Position numbers and translations under genes: made by a program
Assembly (NCBI GenBank): GCA_964477345.1
Contig: CAYZDL010000003.1
Span: 1 to 64,000 of the forward strand
Origin: JAJZEO01 sp964477345
GTDB taxonomy: Bacteria; Chlamydiota; Chlamydiia; Chlamydiales; 2-12-FULL-49-11
Length of the DNA stretch: 64,000 nt
Direction of reading: 5' to 3'
Notes under the pieces: generated by a model
What the model was told of the DNA's origin: nothing
Databases searched by the model: none
What the model saw: only the letters and a program-made list of their open reading frames with translations
Shown here: positions 33,012 through 41,023 of the stretch, one piece after another
Position numbering within the stretch: position 1 is the stretch's first letter
Layout of the letters: the number at the start of each line of letters is the position of its first letter

Positions 33012-33902
33012 ATGGATCAAATCGCTCTTTTTATAGATCATATGCAGAGTGTTCGTGGGGCTTCTCCTCATACCCTTCGTAATTATGGGATTGATCTCTC
33101 TGAGTTTTGGCAAACATCCAAGGGTGAATTTAATGAGCGGTCGATTCGGCGACATTTGCATCATTTGACATTGGAAAATAAAAGTAAAGCGACAATCGCA
33201 CGTAAATTATCGGCGATTAGGACGTTTTGTAAATTTCTCGTCCGGCAGGGGGTGTTGAAAGAAAACCCCGCCTCCTTGATTGCTACTCCAAAACAAAAGA
33301 AAAGCTTGCCCAAGGCTCTTTCATTGCCCGAACTCGAGGCGTTTATGAACGCCTCTGATACAACCACCTATCTGGGATTTCGCGATCGGACAATTATGGA
33401 GGTGCTGTATAGTTCGGGGATTCGGGTGGCTGAAATATGCGCCCTAAATAAAAACGATTTTGCCTATTCGGAAAGGACTCTTCGTGTTCTTGGTAAGGGG
33501 CAGAAAATGCGCATGGCATTTTTGACAAAAACGGCTAGTCAATGGCTGTTAAATTATCTAAATCATCCTTTGAGAATGTTATCTTCTGATAAACATCAAA
33601 AGGAGGAAGATCCAAAGGCAATCTTTCTCAATCGATTTGGAAAGAGAATTACTACCAGGTCGATCGATCGGCTTTTTGCTGATCAATGTAGAAGGATTGG
33701 GTCATCCTTTAGGATTACTCCTCACGTGCTTCGGCATTCGGTGGCGACTCACTTACTGGAGCAGGGAATGGATCTCAAATCGATCCAAGAAATCCTAGGC
33801 CATTCTTCAATCAAGACAACGACGATCTACACATCGGTATCGACCTCATTGAAAAGAAAGGCTTACCAAAACGCTCACCCCTTAATGAAGCCCGAATTTT
33901 AG
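33012..33902 (+). CDS. xerC: Tyrosine recombinase XerC
   Basis: Chromosome-dimer resolution recombinase acting with XerD at dif during division. The N-terminal SAM-like domain has the SPHTLRNYGIDL motif. Catalytic residues are visible: Arg in SGIRVAEICALN, Lys in LGKGQKMRM, His-x2-Arg in HVLRHSVATHLL, then His in LGHSSIKTT and the nucleophile Tyr in TIYTSV. Length is 296 residues, typical. XerD would have to be elsewhere. Position next to the ABC-F gene is chlamydial, although three genes intervene here. Confidence 0.93.
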   Translation: MDQIALFIDHMQSVRGASPHTLRNYGIDLSEFWQTSKGEFNERSIRRHLHHLTLENKSKATIARKLSAIRTFCKFLVRQGVLKENPASLIATPKQKKSLPKALSLPELEAFMNASDTTTYLGFRDRTIMEVLYSSGIRVAEICALNKNDFAYSERTLRVLGKGQKMRMAFLTKTASQWLLNYLNHPLRMLSSDKHQKEEDPKAIFLNRFGKRITTRSIDRLFADQCRRIGSSFRITPHVLRHSVATHLLEQGMDLKSIQEILGHSSIKTTTIYTSVSTSLKRKAYQNAHPLMKPEF

Positions 33903-33919
33903 TGAGGTAACAACAGAGG

Positions 33920-35038
33920 CTATCGTAAAATTTTCTCTGGCGCAACATACTCATAACCCAGATCGTGTGCTACGTGTTCATTGGTCACTTTTCCGCAGTG
34001 GATATTGAGTCCGAGTCTAAAGCAGGGGTCTTCTCGTAATGCTTTTTCGTACCCTTCATTTGCAATTCGTATGGCATAGGGGAAAGTGGCATTTGTTAGG
34101 GCTTGAGTTGCAGTACGGGCGCAGGCGCCGGGCATGTTCGTGACACAATAGTGGACAACATCATCAACAACGTAGGTGGGGTTGATGTGGGTAGTGGGGC
34201 GGGATGTTTCAAAACAGCCTCCTTGATCGATTGAAACGTCGACAACGACAGAGCCTGGCTGCATATTGGCAATCATCTCGCGGGTGACAACACGGGGGGC
34301 TTTTTTTCCTGGGATTAAGACAGAGCCAATGACTAAATCGGCATGGCTTGTCAATTTTGAGATGATTTGCGGGGTTGAGTAGAGTGTGCTGAGTCTTCCT
34401 TGATAGATCGCATCAAGTTCGCGAAGGCGGGATAAATTTTGGTCCAAAATCGTTACCCGTGCGCCCATCCCAATTGCTATTTGGGCTGCGTTGGTGCCAA
34501 CTACGCCTCCACCAATGATCACTACTTCCGCAGCTAAGACACCGGGTACGCCTCCGAGAAGAACACCGCGTCCGCCACCAGACATTTGCAATGTGTAAGC
34601 TCCTGCCTGTACAGCAATTCTCCCCGCAATTTCACTCATTGGGGTCAGTAAGGGGAGCCTACCATGCTTGTCGATCACCGTTTCATAGGCGATCGCGATT
34701 ACGCCTCTTTCGAGGAGTTGTCTAGTTTGATCAGGATCGGGGGCAAGGTGTAGGTAACAAAATAAGAGTTGGTTTGGATGCATATAGGGAAATTCTTCGT
34801 CTTGAGGCTCTTTAACCTTTAAGATCATGTCAGCTTCCCAGACTCTTTTTGCTGTAGGAGCAATTTTAGCGCCAGCTTTCTCATACATTTCATCTGAATA
34901 GCCAATCTTGGCACCTGCATTAGTCTCAACCGTCACTTCGTGGCCCGCATCAATAAACCCTTCCACCATTGTAGGGGTAGCTCCAACACGAAATTCGAGA
35001 TTTTTAATTTCTTTAGGCACACCAATACGCATACGCAT
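33920..35038 (-). CDS. ald: Alanine dehydrogenase
   Basis: NAD-dependent enzyme interconverting alanine and pyruvate plus ammonia. The start MRIGVPKEIKNLEFRVG, a central nucleotide-binding EVVIIGGGVVGTNAAQIA (about residues 170-190) and the DVSIDQGGCFETSRPTTH motif are all family features. An extended reading to 35137 would overlap dapF; ATG 35038 has AAAGG 6 bases upstream and gives 372 residues, the usual length. It follows dapF-clpP-glyA on the same strand. Use as an alanine-based energy or nitrogen source is inferred. Confidence 0.93.
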   Translation of the reverse strand: MRMRIGVPKEIKNLEFRVGATPTMVEGFIDAGHEVTVETNAGAKIGYSDEMYEKAGAKIAPTAKRVWEADMILKVKEPQDEEFPYMHPNQLLFCYLHLAPDPDQTRQLLERGVIAIAYETVIDKHGRLPLLTPMSEIAGRIAVQAGAYTLQMSGGGRGVLLGGVPGVLAAEVVIIGGGVVGTNAAQIAIGMGARVTILDQNLSRLRELDAIYQGRLSTLYSTPQIISKLTSHADLVIGSVLIPGKKAPRVVTREMIANMQPGSVVVDVSIDQGGCFETSRPTTHINPTYVVDDVVHYCVTNMPGACARTATQALTNATFPYAIRIANEGYEKALREDPCFRLGLNIHCGKVTNEHVAHDLGYEYVAPEKILR

Positions 35039-35067
35039 TTCCAACCTTTGGTTTTTTGTCAGGAAGC

Positions 35068-35856
35068 TTATTGTATTAAGATTTTTTTTCCTACGAAATT
35101 TCCTGTGAAGACTAATTCCGCAGGTCCTGTCATCCAAATCGTATTTAGGTGATCGATTGTATAAGAGGTCTCGACCTTATGTCTGGAGAAGACTTTTAGT
35201 CGTGGTTGTTGCTCGACTATTTGGTTGTAGGCGAATGCTGCCGCAGCGCCTCCGGTGCCGCAAGAAATAGTTTCGTGAGTAACTCCTTTTTCAAAGGTCC
35301 GTATTGAGAGAATCATTTTCGATTCGACTTTGACGTAATTGACATTAACGCTGGAAGGGGCGAACATTTCGTGCTCTCGGTATAATTCTGCGAGTCTCGG
35401 CAATTCAGGGGCTGTTAGATCGTCGACAAAGATGACTAGATGCTCTGTGCCTGTGTCGACAAGGTGGCCTTCTAAATTCATCGGAAGTGCGATAGAAGCT
35501 TCTATCATTTCCGCTATGGGCAGTGAGGCTCGAACAAGATCGCCAGGGAGTTCTATGATACTGATCCCTGCCAGGGTTTCTATAGAACAATCTTTCCCAA
35601 AGTGCTTGCCAACACAACGAAGTCCATTTCCACACATTCTGGCTTCGCTTCCATTTTGATTAAAGATCCGCATCTTTAAATCGGCAATATTTGATCTTTG
35701 GAGCAATAGGAGACCGTCAGCGCCTATTCCATAATGGGCGTGACAAAGATGGGGGATTTTTCCTCGGTGTAGCGCGAGAAATTCATCCTTATAGTCTTCT
35801 ATTAGGATAAAATCATTGCCCGAACCTTGGTATTTATAAAACTCAATCGGTTCCAA
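35068..35856 (-). CDS. dapF: Diaminopimelate epimerase
   Basis: Converts LL- to meso-diaminopimelate for lysine and peptidoglycan synthesis. The two catalytic cysteines lie in MCGNGLRC (about residue 74) and SCGTGG (about residue 198); the N-terminal YQGSGNDF motif is conserved. 262 residues. It overlaps clpP by 14 bases. The dapF-clpP-glyA cluster is known from Chlamydia, where DapF/GlyA are discussed in relation to chlamydial peptidoglycan. Confidence 0.94.
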   Translation of the reverse strand: MEPIEFYKYQGSGNDFILIEDYKDEFLALHRGKIPHLCHAHYGIGADGLLLLQRSNIADLKMRIFNQNGSEARMCGNGLRCVGKHFGKDCSIETLAGISIIELPGDLVRASLPIAEMIEASIALPMNLEGHLVDTGTEHLVIFVDDLTAPELPRLAELYREHEMFAPSSVNVNYVKVESKMILSIRTFEKGVTHETISCGTGGAAAAFAYNQIVEQQPRLKVFSRHKVETSYTIDHLNTIWMTGPAELVFTGNFVGKKILIQ

Positions 35857-36457
35857 TCTCTTTGTAACTAGTTACAATGTGATCAATTAAACCAAAGGCC
35901 TTGGCTTCTTTGGCGGTGAGCCATGTATCTCTATCTAGTGCCTTTTCAATCCGCTTAGGCTCTTGTCCTGTTTGCTCAACATAGATATTAATGAGTAGCT
36001 CTCGGGTTTTAATGATTTCCTTAGCTTGAATTTCAAGATCAGTAGCCTGTCCTTGAATGACTCCAGCAATGAGAGGTTGGTGGATCATAATGCTGGAATG
36101 GGGGGTGGCAAATCGTTTTCCTTTCACACCAGCAAGACTTAAAATAGAACCCATCGACGCAGCAAGTCCTGTAACTAGAGTGTGGACAGGTGCATTGATC
36201 ATCGTGATTTGATCCCAGATCGCAAACCCTGAGTGGACAGAGCCTCCAGGTGAATTAATCACAAGGAGAATAGGTTTTGTTGAATCTAAATCGTCTAGGT
36301 ACCACAGCTTACGAATCACTTCAGCAGCGGATTTATCATCGACTTGGTTAGAAAAGAGGATGCGTCTTTTTCTTAACATCAGTTCATCAATTTTGTTGTC
36401 GAACTCAGTTGCCTTTTTGGGCTCAGCTGTTGTGTCATTCTTTAATTCGCTCATCAA
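35843..36457 (-). CDS. clpP: ATP-dependent Clp protease proteolytic subunit
   Basis: Barrel-forming serine protease working with ClpX or ClpC. The catalytic Ser is residue 101 in ASMGS, His is residue 126 in MIHQP and Asp lies near 175-177 in DRDTWLTAKEA. Length is 204 residues. Chlamydiae carry two ClpP paralogues; linkage to dapF and glyA suggests the one termed ClpP1 in C. trachomatis. Two adjacent ATGs form the start. Confidence 0.93.
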   Translation of the reverse strand: MMSELKNDTTAEPKKATEFDNKIDELMLRKRRILFSNQVDDKSAAEVIRKLWYLDDLDSTKPILLVINSPGGSVHSGFAIWDQITMINAPVHTLVTGLAASMGSILSLAGVKGKRFATPHSSIMIHQPLIAGVIQGQATDLEIQAKEIIKTRELLINIYVEQTGQEPKRIEKALDRDTWLTAKEAKAFGLIDHIVTSYKEIGTD

Positions 36458-36471
36458 CTCTCCTTACGAAC

Positions 36472-37959
36472 TTAATTATCTATACAAATCTGTGGGTAGA
36501 GAGGGAAACTTTCTAGTAGCTCTCCAACTTCCCTTTGAATCTTGCGGATCACTTTTTCATCTGTAGTGCTATTGGCAAGGCTTCTTTTCCCCGTGTTTGG
36601 GTCATCCGCAGCCTTCGTCTCTTTGAGCGCATTGTATATCAAATCGGCAATTATTGCCATCTCCTTCTCGGCCATTCCGCGAGTCGTTAAAGCAGGAGAT
36701 CCTAGGCGAACTCCTGAGGTGAACCAAGCCCCATTTTCATCATTAGGAACCATATTTCGATTCACAGTAATACCGCATTCAGCAAGAACCTTTTCTGCCT
36801 GACGACCCGAAAGTCCAAACGACTTTTTCACATTAATCACCATCAAATGGTTGTCAGTTCCTCCTGTCAGAAGTTCAATCCCTTTTGACATAAGCGCATG
36901 AGCAAGAGCTTTTGCATTTTTAACCACTTGAGTCGCCCAATCTCGATAATCAGGGCGCATCGCCTCCTTAAAGGCAACTAATTTTGCTGTCATGACATGA
37001 GGAAGTGGTCCACCGAGTACATGAGGACATCCTTTATTGACAACCTCTTCGAATTCCTTTTTACATAAAACAAGTCCTCCACGAGGGCCTCGTAGAGTTT
37101 TATGTGTCGTCGATGTGACGATATCGGCAAATGGGATGGGGTTGTGATTGCCTGTAAAGACACCACCGGCAATAAGACCTGCAAAATGGGCCATATCGAC
37201 CAACAGAACAGCTCCACATTTGTGGGCGATTTCCTTGAATTTTGAAAAATCAATGTGACGTGAATAAGCGGAGTATCCACCGATGATGATCATGGGTTTT
37301 TCTTTCATCGCGATAGTTTCGATCACTTTATAGTCAATGAGATGGGTTTTTGGATCGACGCCATAATTGAAGGCATGAAACATCTTGGAAGAGAGATTGA
37401 CCCGGCTTCCATGCGTTAGATGCCCCCCTGCATCAAGGCTCATTCCAAGAATTTTCTGCTGTCCAAATTTTTTGCGAATTGTCTCATATTGTTCATCGGT
37501 GATAGCCGCTACCGATTTTTGACCAAGTTTTTCTAGTTCAGGGCTCTCAAAGCGTTTAACTAGAACGCTCCAAAAAGCAACTAAATTGGCATCGGCGCCT
37601 GAATGAGGCTGTACGTAGGCATGCTCAGCTCCAAAGAGCTGTTTTGCCGCCTCAACCCCGAGGGATTCAACTGAATCGACGTTCTCGCATCCGGCGTAAA
37701 AGCGGTGGAAAGGGTGCCCTTCGGCATATTTGTCAGTTAAAAGGTTACCCATGGCAAGTTGAGTGGTTAGGGAGGAATAGTTTTCGGATGCTATGAGTTT
37801 AAGGGATTTACGCTGCTTTTTTAACTCCCCGACTATAGCCGCTGCAGCTTGAGGGCATTCCTTTTCGAGATGGTCTAAAGTGGCTAAATAAGCAATAGTG
37901 TTAGACTCGTCTAGTCCTTTATCACCAGTGTCTTGCAAAAATCTTCTTAGGTAACTCAT
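36472..37959 (-). CDS. glyA: Serine hydroxymethyltransferase
   Basis: PLP enzyme converting serine and tetrahydrofolate to glycine and methylene-tetrahydrofolate. The PLP-binding Lys is in TSTTHKTLRGPRGG (about residue 280). Other family features are ASENYSS near residue 58 and YAEGHPFHRFYAGC. At 495 residues it is longer than the usual 415-430, matching the chlamydial form with insertions. In Chlamydia, GlyA has been reported to have alanine-racemase side activity; whether that holds here is unknown. Confidence 0.94.
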   Translation of the reverse strand: MSYLRRFLQDTGDKGLDESNTIAYLATLDHLEKECPQAAAAIVGELKKQRKSLKLIASENYSSLTTQLAMGNLLTDKYAEGHPFHRFYAGCENVDSVESLGVEAAKQLFGAEHAYVQPHSGADANLVAFWSVLVKRFESPELEKLGQKSVAAITDEQYETIRKKFGQQKILGMSLDAGGHLTHGSRVNLSSKMFHAFNYGVDPKTHLIDYKVIETIAMKEKPMIIIGGYSAYSRHIDFSKFKEIAHKCGAVLLVDMAHFAGLIAGGVFTGNHNPIPFADIVTSTTHKTLRGPRGGLVLCKKEFEEVVNKGCPHVLGGPLPHVMTAKLVAFKEAMRPDYRDWATQVVKNAKALAHALMSKGIELLTGGTDNHLMVINVKKSFGLSGRQAEKVLAECGITVNRNMVPNDENGAWFTSGVRLGSPALTTRGMAEKEMAIIADLIYNALKETKAADDPNTGKRSLANSTTDEKVIRKIQREVGELLESFPLYPQICIDN

Positions 37960-38113
37960 CGCCTTTTATCCCTTTAAATCGTTTTAAACCAGCCTATACA
38001 CGATAAAATAGAGAAAATAAAAGTTAAAGGGAAAAAGAGGAGATTTTTAGCAGGGGTCAAGAGTAGTGATGGATAAAAGTGAATAATTTAAATTTTAATT
38101 AAAAAAAGGGATC

Positions 38114-38141
38114 TTGCTTAAATTTATAATTATGTTATAAT
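38114..38141 (+). promoter_or_regulatory. Promoter of the 38169 gene
   Basis: TTGCTT at 38114-38119 and a perfect TATAAT at 38136-38141 are spaced by 16 bases. The start codon is 28 bases downstream of the -10 box with a GGAGAG ribosome-binding site. Confidence 0.6.
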
Positions 38142-38168
38142 TATGACTCATTAAGTTTGGAGAGTTCT

Positions 38169-39629
38169 ATGGAACTAACATGCCCTATTCAATTTCAGAC
38201 CGAGGGGTGGCGCTATTTTTCGCCGGCTCCCCAAGACACTAAGGCCAACGCATCTTTGAGGGTTTCGGTTTGGCAAGAGAACGGGATCCTTGGGGTCGTT
38301 GCCTATATATTTAAATTTGTAGGGGCTATTTTCACTCTAGGGTTCCTTGTTGGAGTTCCTGTCTGGACGACTACTCACGAGCAAAAAGTTGTGATTGAAG
38401 AGTACGAAAGCCCCATAGGAACGAGAGAATTGTCTACTGTAGATGCTGAGCTTCTCTTAAGGAGAGCTCAGGTCGAATCGATAAACGCTCGAAGCATTGC
38501 CGCATTGAAAAATGCGAATAGGTACTCTTCTCCTGCCGAGGGGCAGACGCATCGAGCCAATTCTATGTATCGTATTGTCAAAAAATATGTTGATGGAAAT
38601 TTGGTCGATGTTAGCCTACTACTTTATACTAGAGCTATCTCTCCGGGAAAATACAAGCCTAAAGAAAGAAAATTGTATGGGAAAATCGAACATGTTGAAA
38701 TTTTCGAAAAGTCGGAAGAGGCGTTAATCAGAAAATTAAACAGAACAGGTGTTGTTTTTAGTACTGATGAAGGTGATTTTCCATTGGAAGTAGCCGAAGC
38801 TGTGAGAAAATCTTTCCCAGCTGGAAATAGTATCAAAACGGATGACCTAGTAAGAATTGTCTGTTACTTAGAGACACAGCAATTGGTCTCTTCACACGTG
38901 GCCAGAATTAGGGTTGTCAGAGATCCTAAGGAAGGAGCTGTTGGTCTAAGTATAGATCTTGGTTTAATCAACCGTTTCGGTCTTTGGGACGATGAAGCTG
39001 TCATAAGAAATACCTTTATTAAAGAAAAAACAAGATTGGCAGTCCATTTCGAGATAAATTCGGAGGGTAGGGCTGTATTGCTTATAGTCACCAAAAAAGC
39101 GATGGAAAAAAGAATTCATGAGGATTTGAAAAAAGGTGTAACTGTTAGTACAAACTTATATAAAATTTCTCCTGAGATCCTAAAGGAATTGGCACAAGAA
39201 TTTTTTCAGTATAATTTCACATTACCGGAGTTTTTGAGCAAAGGTTTTAGGGGAATCCCTTCAGTAGTTGCGAAGACTCATTTTACTTCTAATGGAGAAA
39301 AATGGGGTGTTAGCTTTAATTTAGGCAAACAGGGTGAGGCTCAAAGAGCGAAGATTTTATTGCAATTGCAAGAGGAATATCTATTCCCGCAAGCTCTAGA
39401 AGTAGCCACAAAACTCGATGAAAACGGTGATTTTATTGTCATGATTCAAAACAAGGCTTTAATAGGTGAGTTGAGAGAGGTTCAGCAAAGGGCTACGAGT
39501 TCCTTAAGGAACCAGAGACGCGGGGGAACTCAGGAGACAAGGATTCGGGTAGATCAAGAAGCTAGGGCAGCCATTCGTGATATCGATATGGCCTTTGTGG
39601 CAGTGGCTACGGACGAGAGACGCGGTTAA
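38169..39629 (+). CDS. Large hypothetical protein with N-terminal hydrophobic segment
   Basis: 486 residues, family not recognised. About 39 soluble residues precede a glycine-rich hydrophobic stretch at about residues 40-66, long enough to cross a membrane once or form a tight hairpin. The rest is charged, alternating strands and helices, with a weak internal repeat of a helix-strand unit at about residues 200-330 and 330-470. A TTG at 38157 adds four residues, but GGAGAG supports ATG 38169. It stands alone with a strong promoter. The layout recalls the genes at 30066-32991. Confidence 0.6.
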   Translation: MELTCPIQFQTEGWRYFSPAPQDTKANASLRVSVWQENGILGVVAYIFKFVGAIFTLGFLVGVPVWTTTHEQKVVIEEYESPIGTRELSTVDAELLLRRAQVESINARSIAALKNANRYSSPAEGQTHRANSMYRIVKKYVDGNLVDVSLLLYTRAISPGKYKPKERKLYGKIEHVEIFEKSEEALIRKLNRTGVVFSTDEGDFPLEVAEAVRKSFPAGNSIKTDDLVRIVCYLETQQLVSSHVARIRVVRDPKEGAVGLSIDLGLINRFGLWDDEAVIRNTFIKEKTRLAVHFEINSEGRAVLLIVTKKAMEKRIHEDLKKGVTVSTNLYKISPEILKELAQEFFQYNFTLPEFLSKGFRGIPSVVAKTHFTSNGEKWGVSFNLGKQGEAQRAKILLQLQEEYLFPQALEVATKLDENGDFIVMIQNKALIGELREVQQRATSSLRNQRRGGTQETRIRVDQEARAAIRDIDMAFVAVATDERRG

Positions 39630-39723
39630 TTTAAATTTTATTCGTCTGTAGATTTGCCGTTGTGGTTTATTCCCCTTTGAGATACACTGCTTTCAATATT
39701 TCCCATGAAAGAAGAGATAGTTT

Positions 39724-40500
39724 ATGCATAAGTCTTTAAAGCCAATTCTCGCGATTCAAGAGTTAGATGTGAAGATGGTTCGATTGATCCGTTTGAAGCG
39801 TCAGCGACAAGGTGAATTGAAACAAATCGAGACTCTCAGAACCGAACTGGTTGCCCAGCTTGATGAGAAAGAAGAAGAGATTAAAAGCCTTGAGGAAGAG
39901 TGCGGCCAATACGAAGTCCGGGTCGAAGAGCACAAAGAGAGGATCAAAAGGCTTGAAAATCAGCAGACCTCTATCAAGAAAATCGATGAGTTTAACGCTT
40001 TGACTAAAGAGATCACCCTTTTAGAGAGAGAAAGGGCTGTTTTTGAACAAACACTCTTCAATTTAGTCGACAGGAAAAATGGCGAAGAGGAAGTGTATCA
40101 GAAGACCAAGGAAGCTCTCGCTGAGTCGGATAAAAGCAGTACTGAGCTTGAAAAAGAGATTAAGGAAACGATTCAAAAGATCAATCAAGAGGGAAGTGAA
40201 TTAAAGAAAGAGCGGGAAGAACTTGCAAAGCACGCTGACCCTGAGGTTCTTGCGATCTATGAGAGACTCTTTTCTAACAAAAAAGACCGTGTCATAGTTC
40301 CTCTTGAAAATCGTAACTGTACAGGATGCCATATTGCTTTGACAGCACAGCACGAAAACCTTGTTCGTAAGGGTGAAAAGCTCGTATTTTGTGAACATTG
40401 CTCAAGGATTCACTTTTGGTCAGAAACGCCAGGTGTTGAAGAGGGCGACGATGCAAGTGCTGCGAAACGACGCAGAAGACGTACGACTTTGGCAACCTAG
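39724..40500 (+). CDS. Coiled-coil zinc-ribbon protein (CT398/CdsZ-like)
   Basis: 258 residues. A long antiparallel coiled coil (about residues 5-185, very rich in Glu, Lys and Arg) is followed by a C4 zinc ribbon with CTGCH and FCEHC cysteine pairs (about residues 200-225). A basic tail closes the protein. This is the DUF164/C4-type zinc-ribbon family. The C. trachomatis member CT398 has been reported to bind sigma-54 and type III secretion components, so a scaffold role linking secretion and transcription is plausible. rnpB begins 12 bases after its stop. Confidence 0.8.
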   Translation: MHKSLKPILAIQELDVKMVRLIRLKRQRQGELKQIETLRTELVAQLDEKEEEIKSLEEECGQYEVRVEEHKERIKRLENQQTSIKKIDEFNALTKEITLLERERAVFEQTLFNLVDRKNGEEEVYQKTKEALAESDKSSTELEKEIKETIQKINQEGSELKKEREELAKHADPEVLAIYERLFSNKKDRVIVPLENRNCTGCHIALTAQHENLVRKGEKLVFCEHCSRIHFWSETPGVEEGDDASAAKRRRRRTTLAT

Positions 40501-40512
40501 TTTAGCCTGTTT

Positions 40513-40880
40513 TGTGGGGGAAGCGAGACAATCGCTATATCAAGAGGTGTCTTGGATAGAGGAAAGTCTGGACTTCAGAGGAGAGGATACCAGAGAAAGT
40601 CTGGGGGCCGTAAGGCTACGGAAAGTGCAACAGAAAATAGTCCGCTGGTGTGCTCTTTAATGGAGCTGCCAGGTAGGTTGAAAATGTGAGCTTTGAGAGC
40701 TCACCTGATCCTTGGAAACAAGGATCATGAGGCAAACCCTATCCGAAGCAAGTTGGAAGAAATTCATGCAAAATGAGCAGGTTCTCCGCCTTTTCTTCCT
40801 GGATCGCATGAGTGTGGCAGTGATGCTATACCTAGATGAATGATTGTCCTACGACAGAATCCGGCTTATTGCTTCCCACA
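40513..40880 (+). ncRNA. rnpB: RNase P RNA (bacterial type A)
   Basis: Catalytic RNA that removes tRNA 5' leaders. Universal elements are present in order: GAGGAAAGTC (near 40560), ACAGAAA (near 40630), GAGGCAAACCC (near 40730) and ACAGAATCCGGCTTA (near 40855). The terminal P1 helix forms between TGTGGGGGAAGC at 40513-40524 and GCTTCCCACA at 40871-40880. Directly after it a T5 run makes P1 double as a terminator. It would act on the hairpin-bearing tRNA-Leu precursor in this window. The ends are set by P1 and may be off by a few bases. Confidence 0.93.
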
Positions 40881-41023
40881 CGTTTTTCAAAAACCTACCC
40901 AAACCACCGCCATTGGCCATGTCCGTTTTTTTAAAATAACCACCTTTTATTAATTTTTTGTAAAAAACTCTTGCCTCATTGAAGGTGATTCGGCATGCTG
41001 AGGGATTGGTTGAGGTATCAGGT

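Noticed and set aside
40361..40660. ORF overlapping the zinc-ribbon gene end and RNase P RNA
   Set aside because: The region is explained by the DUF164-type protein and by conserved RNase P RNA elements.
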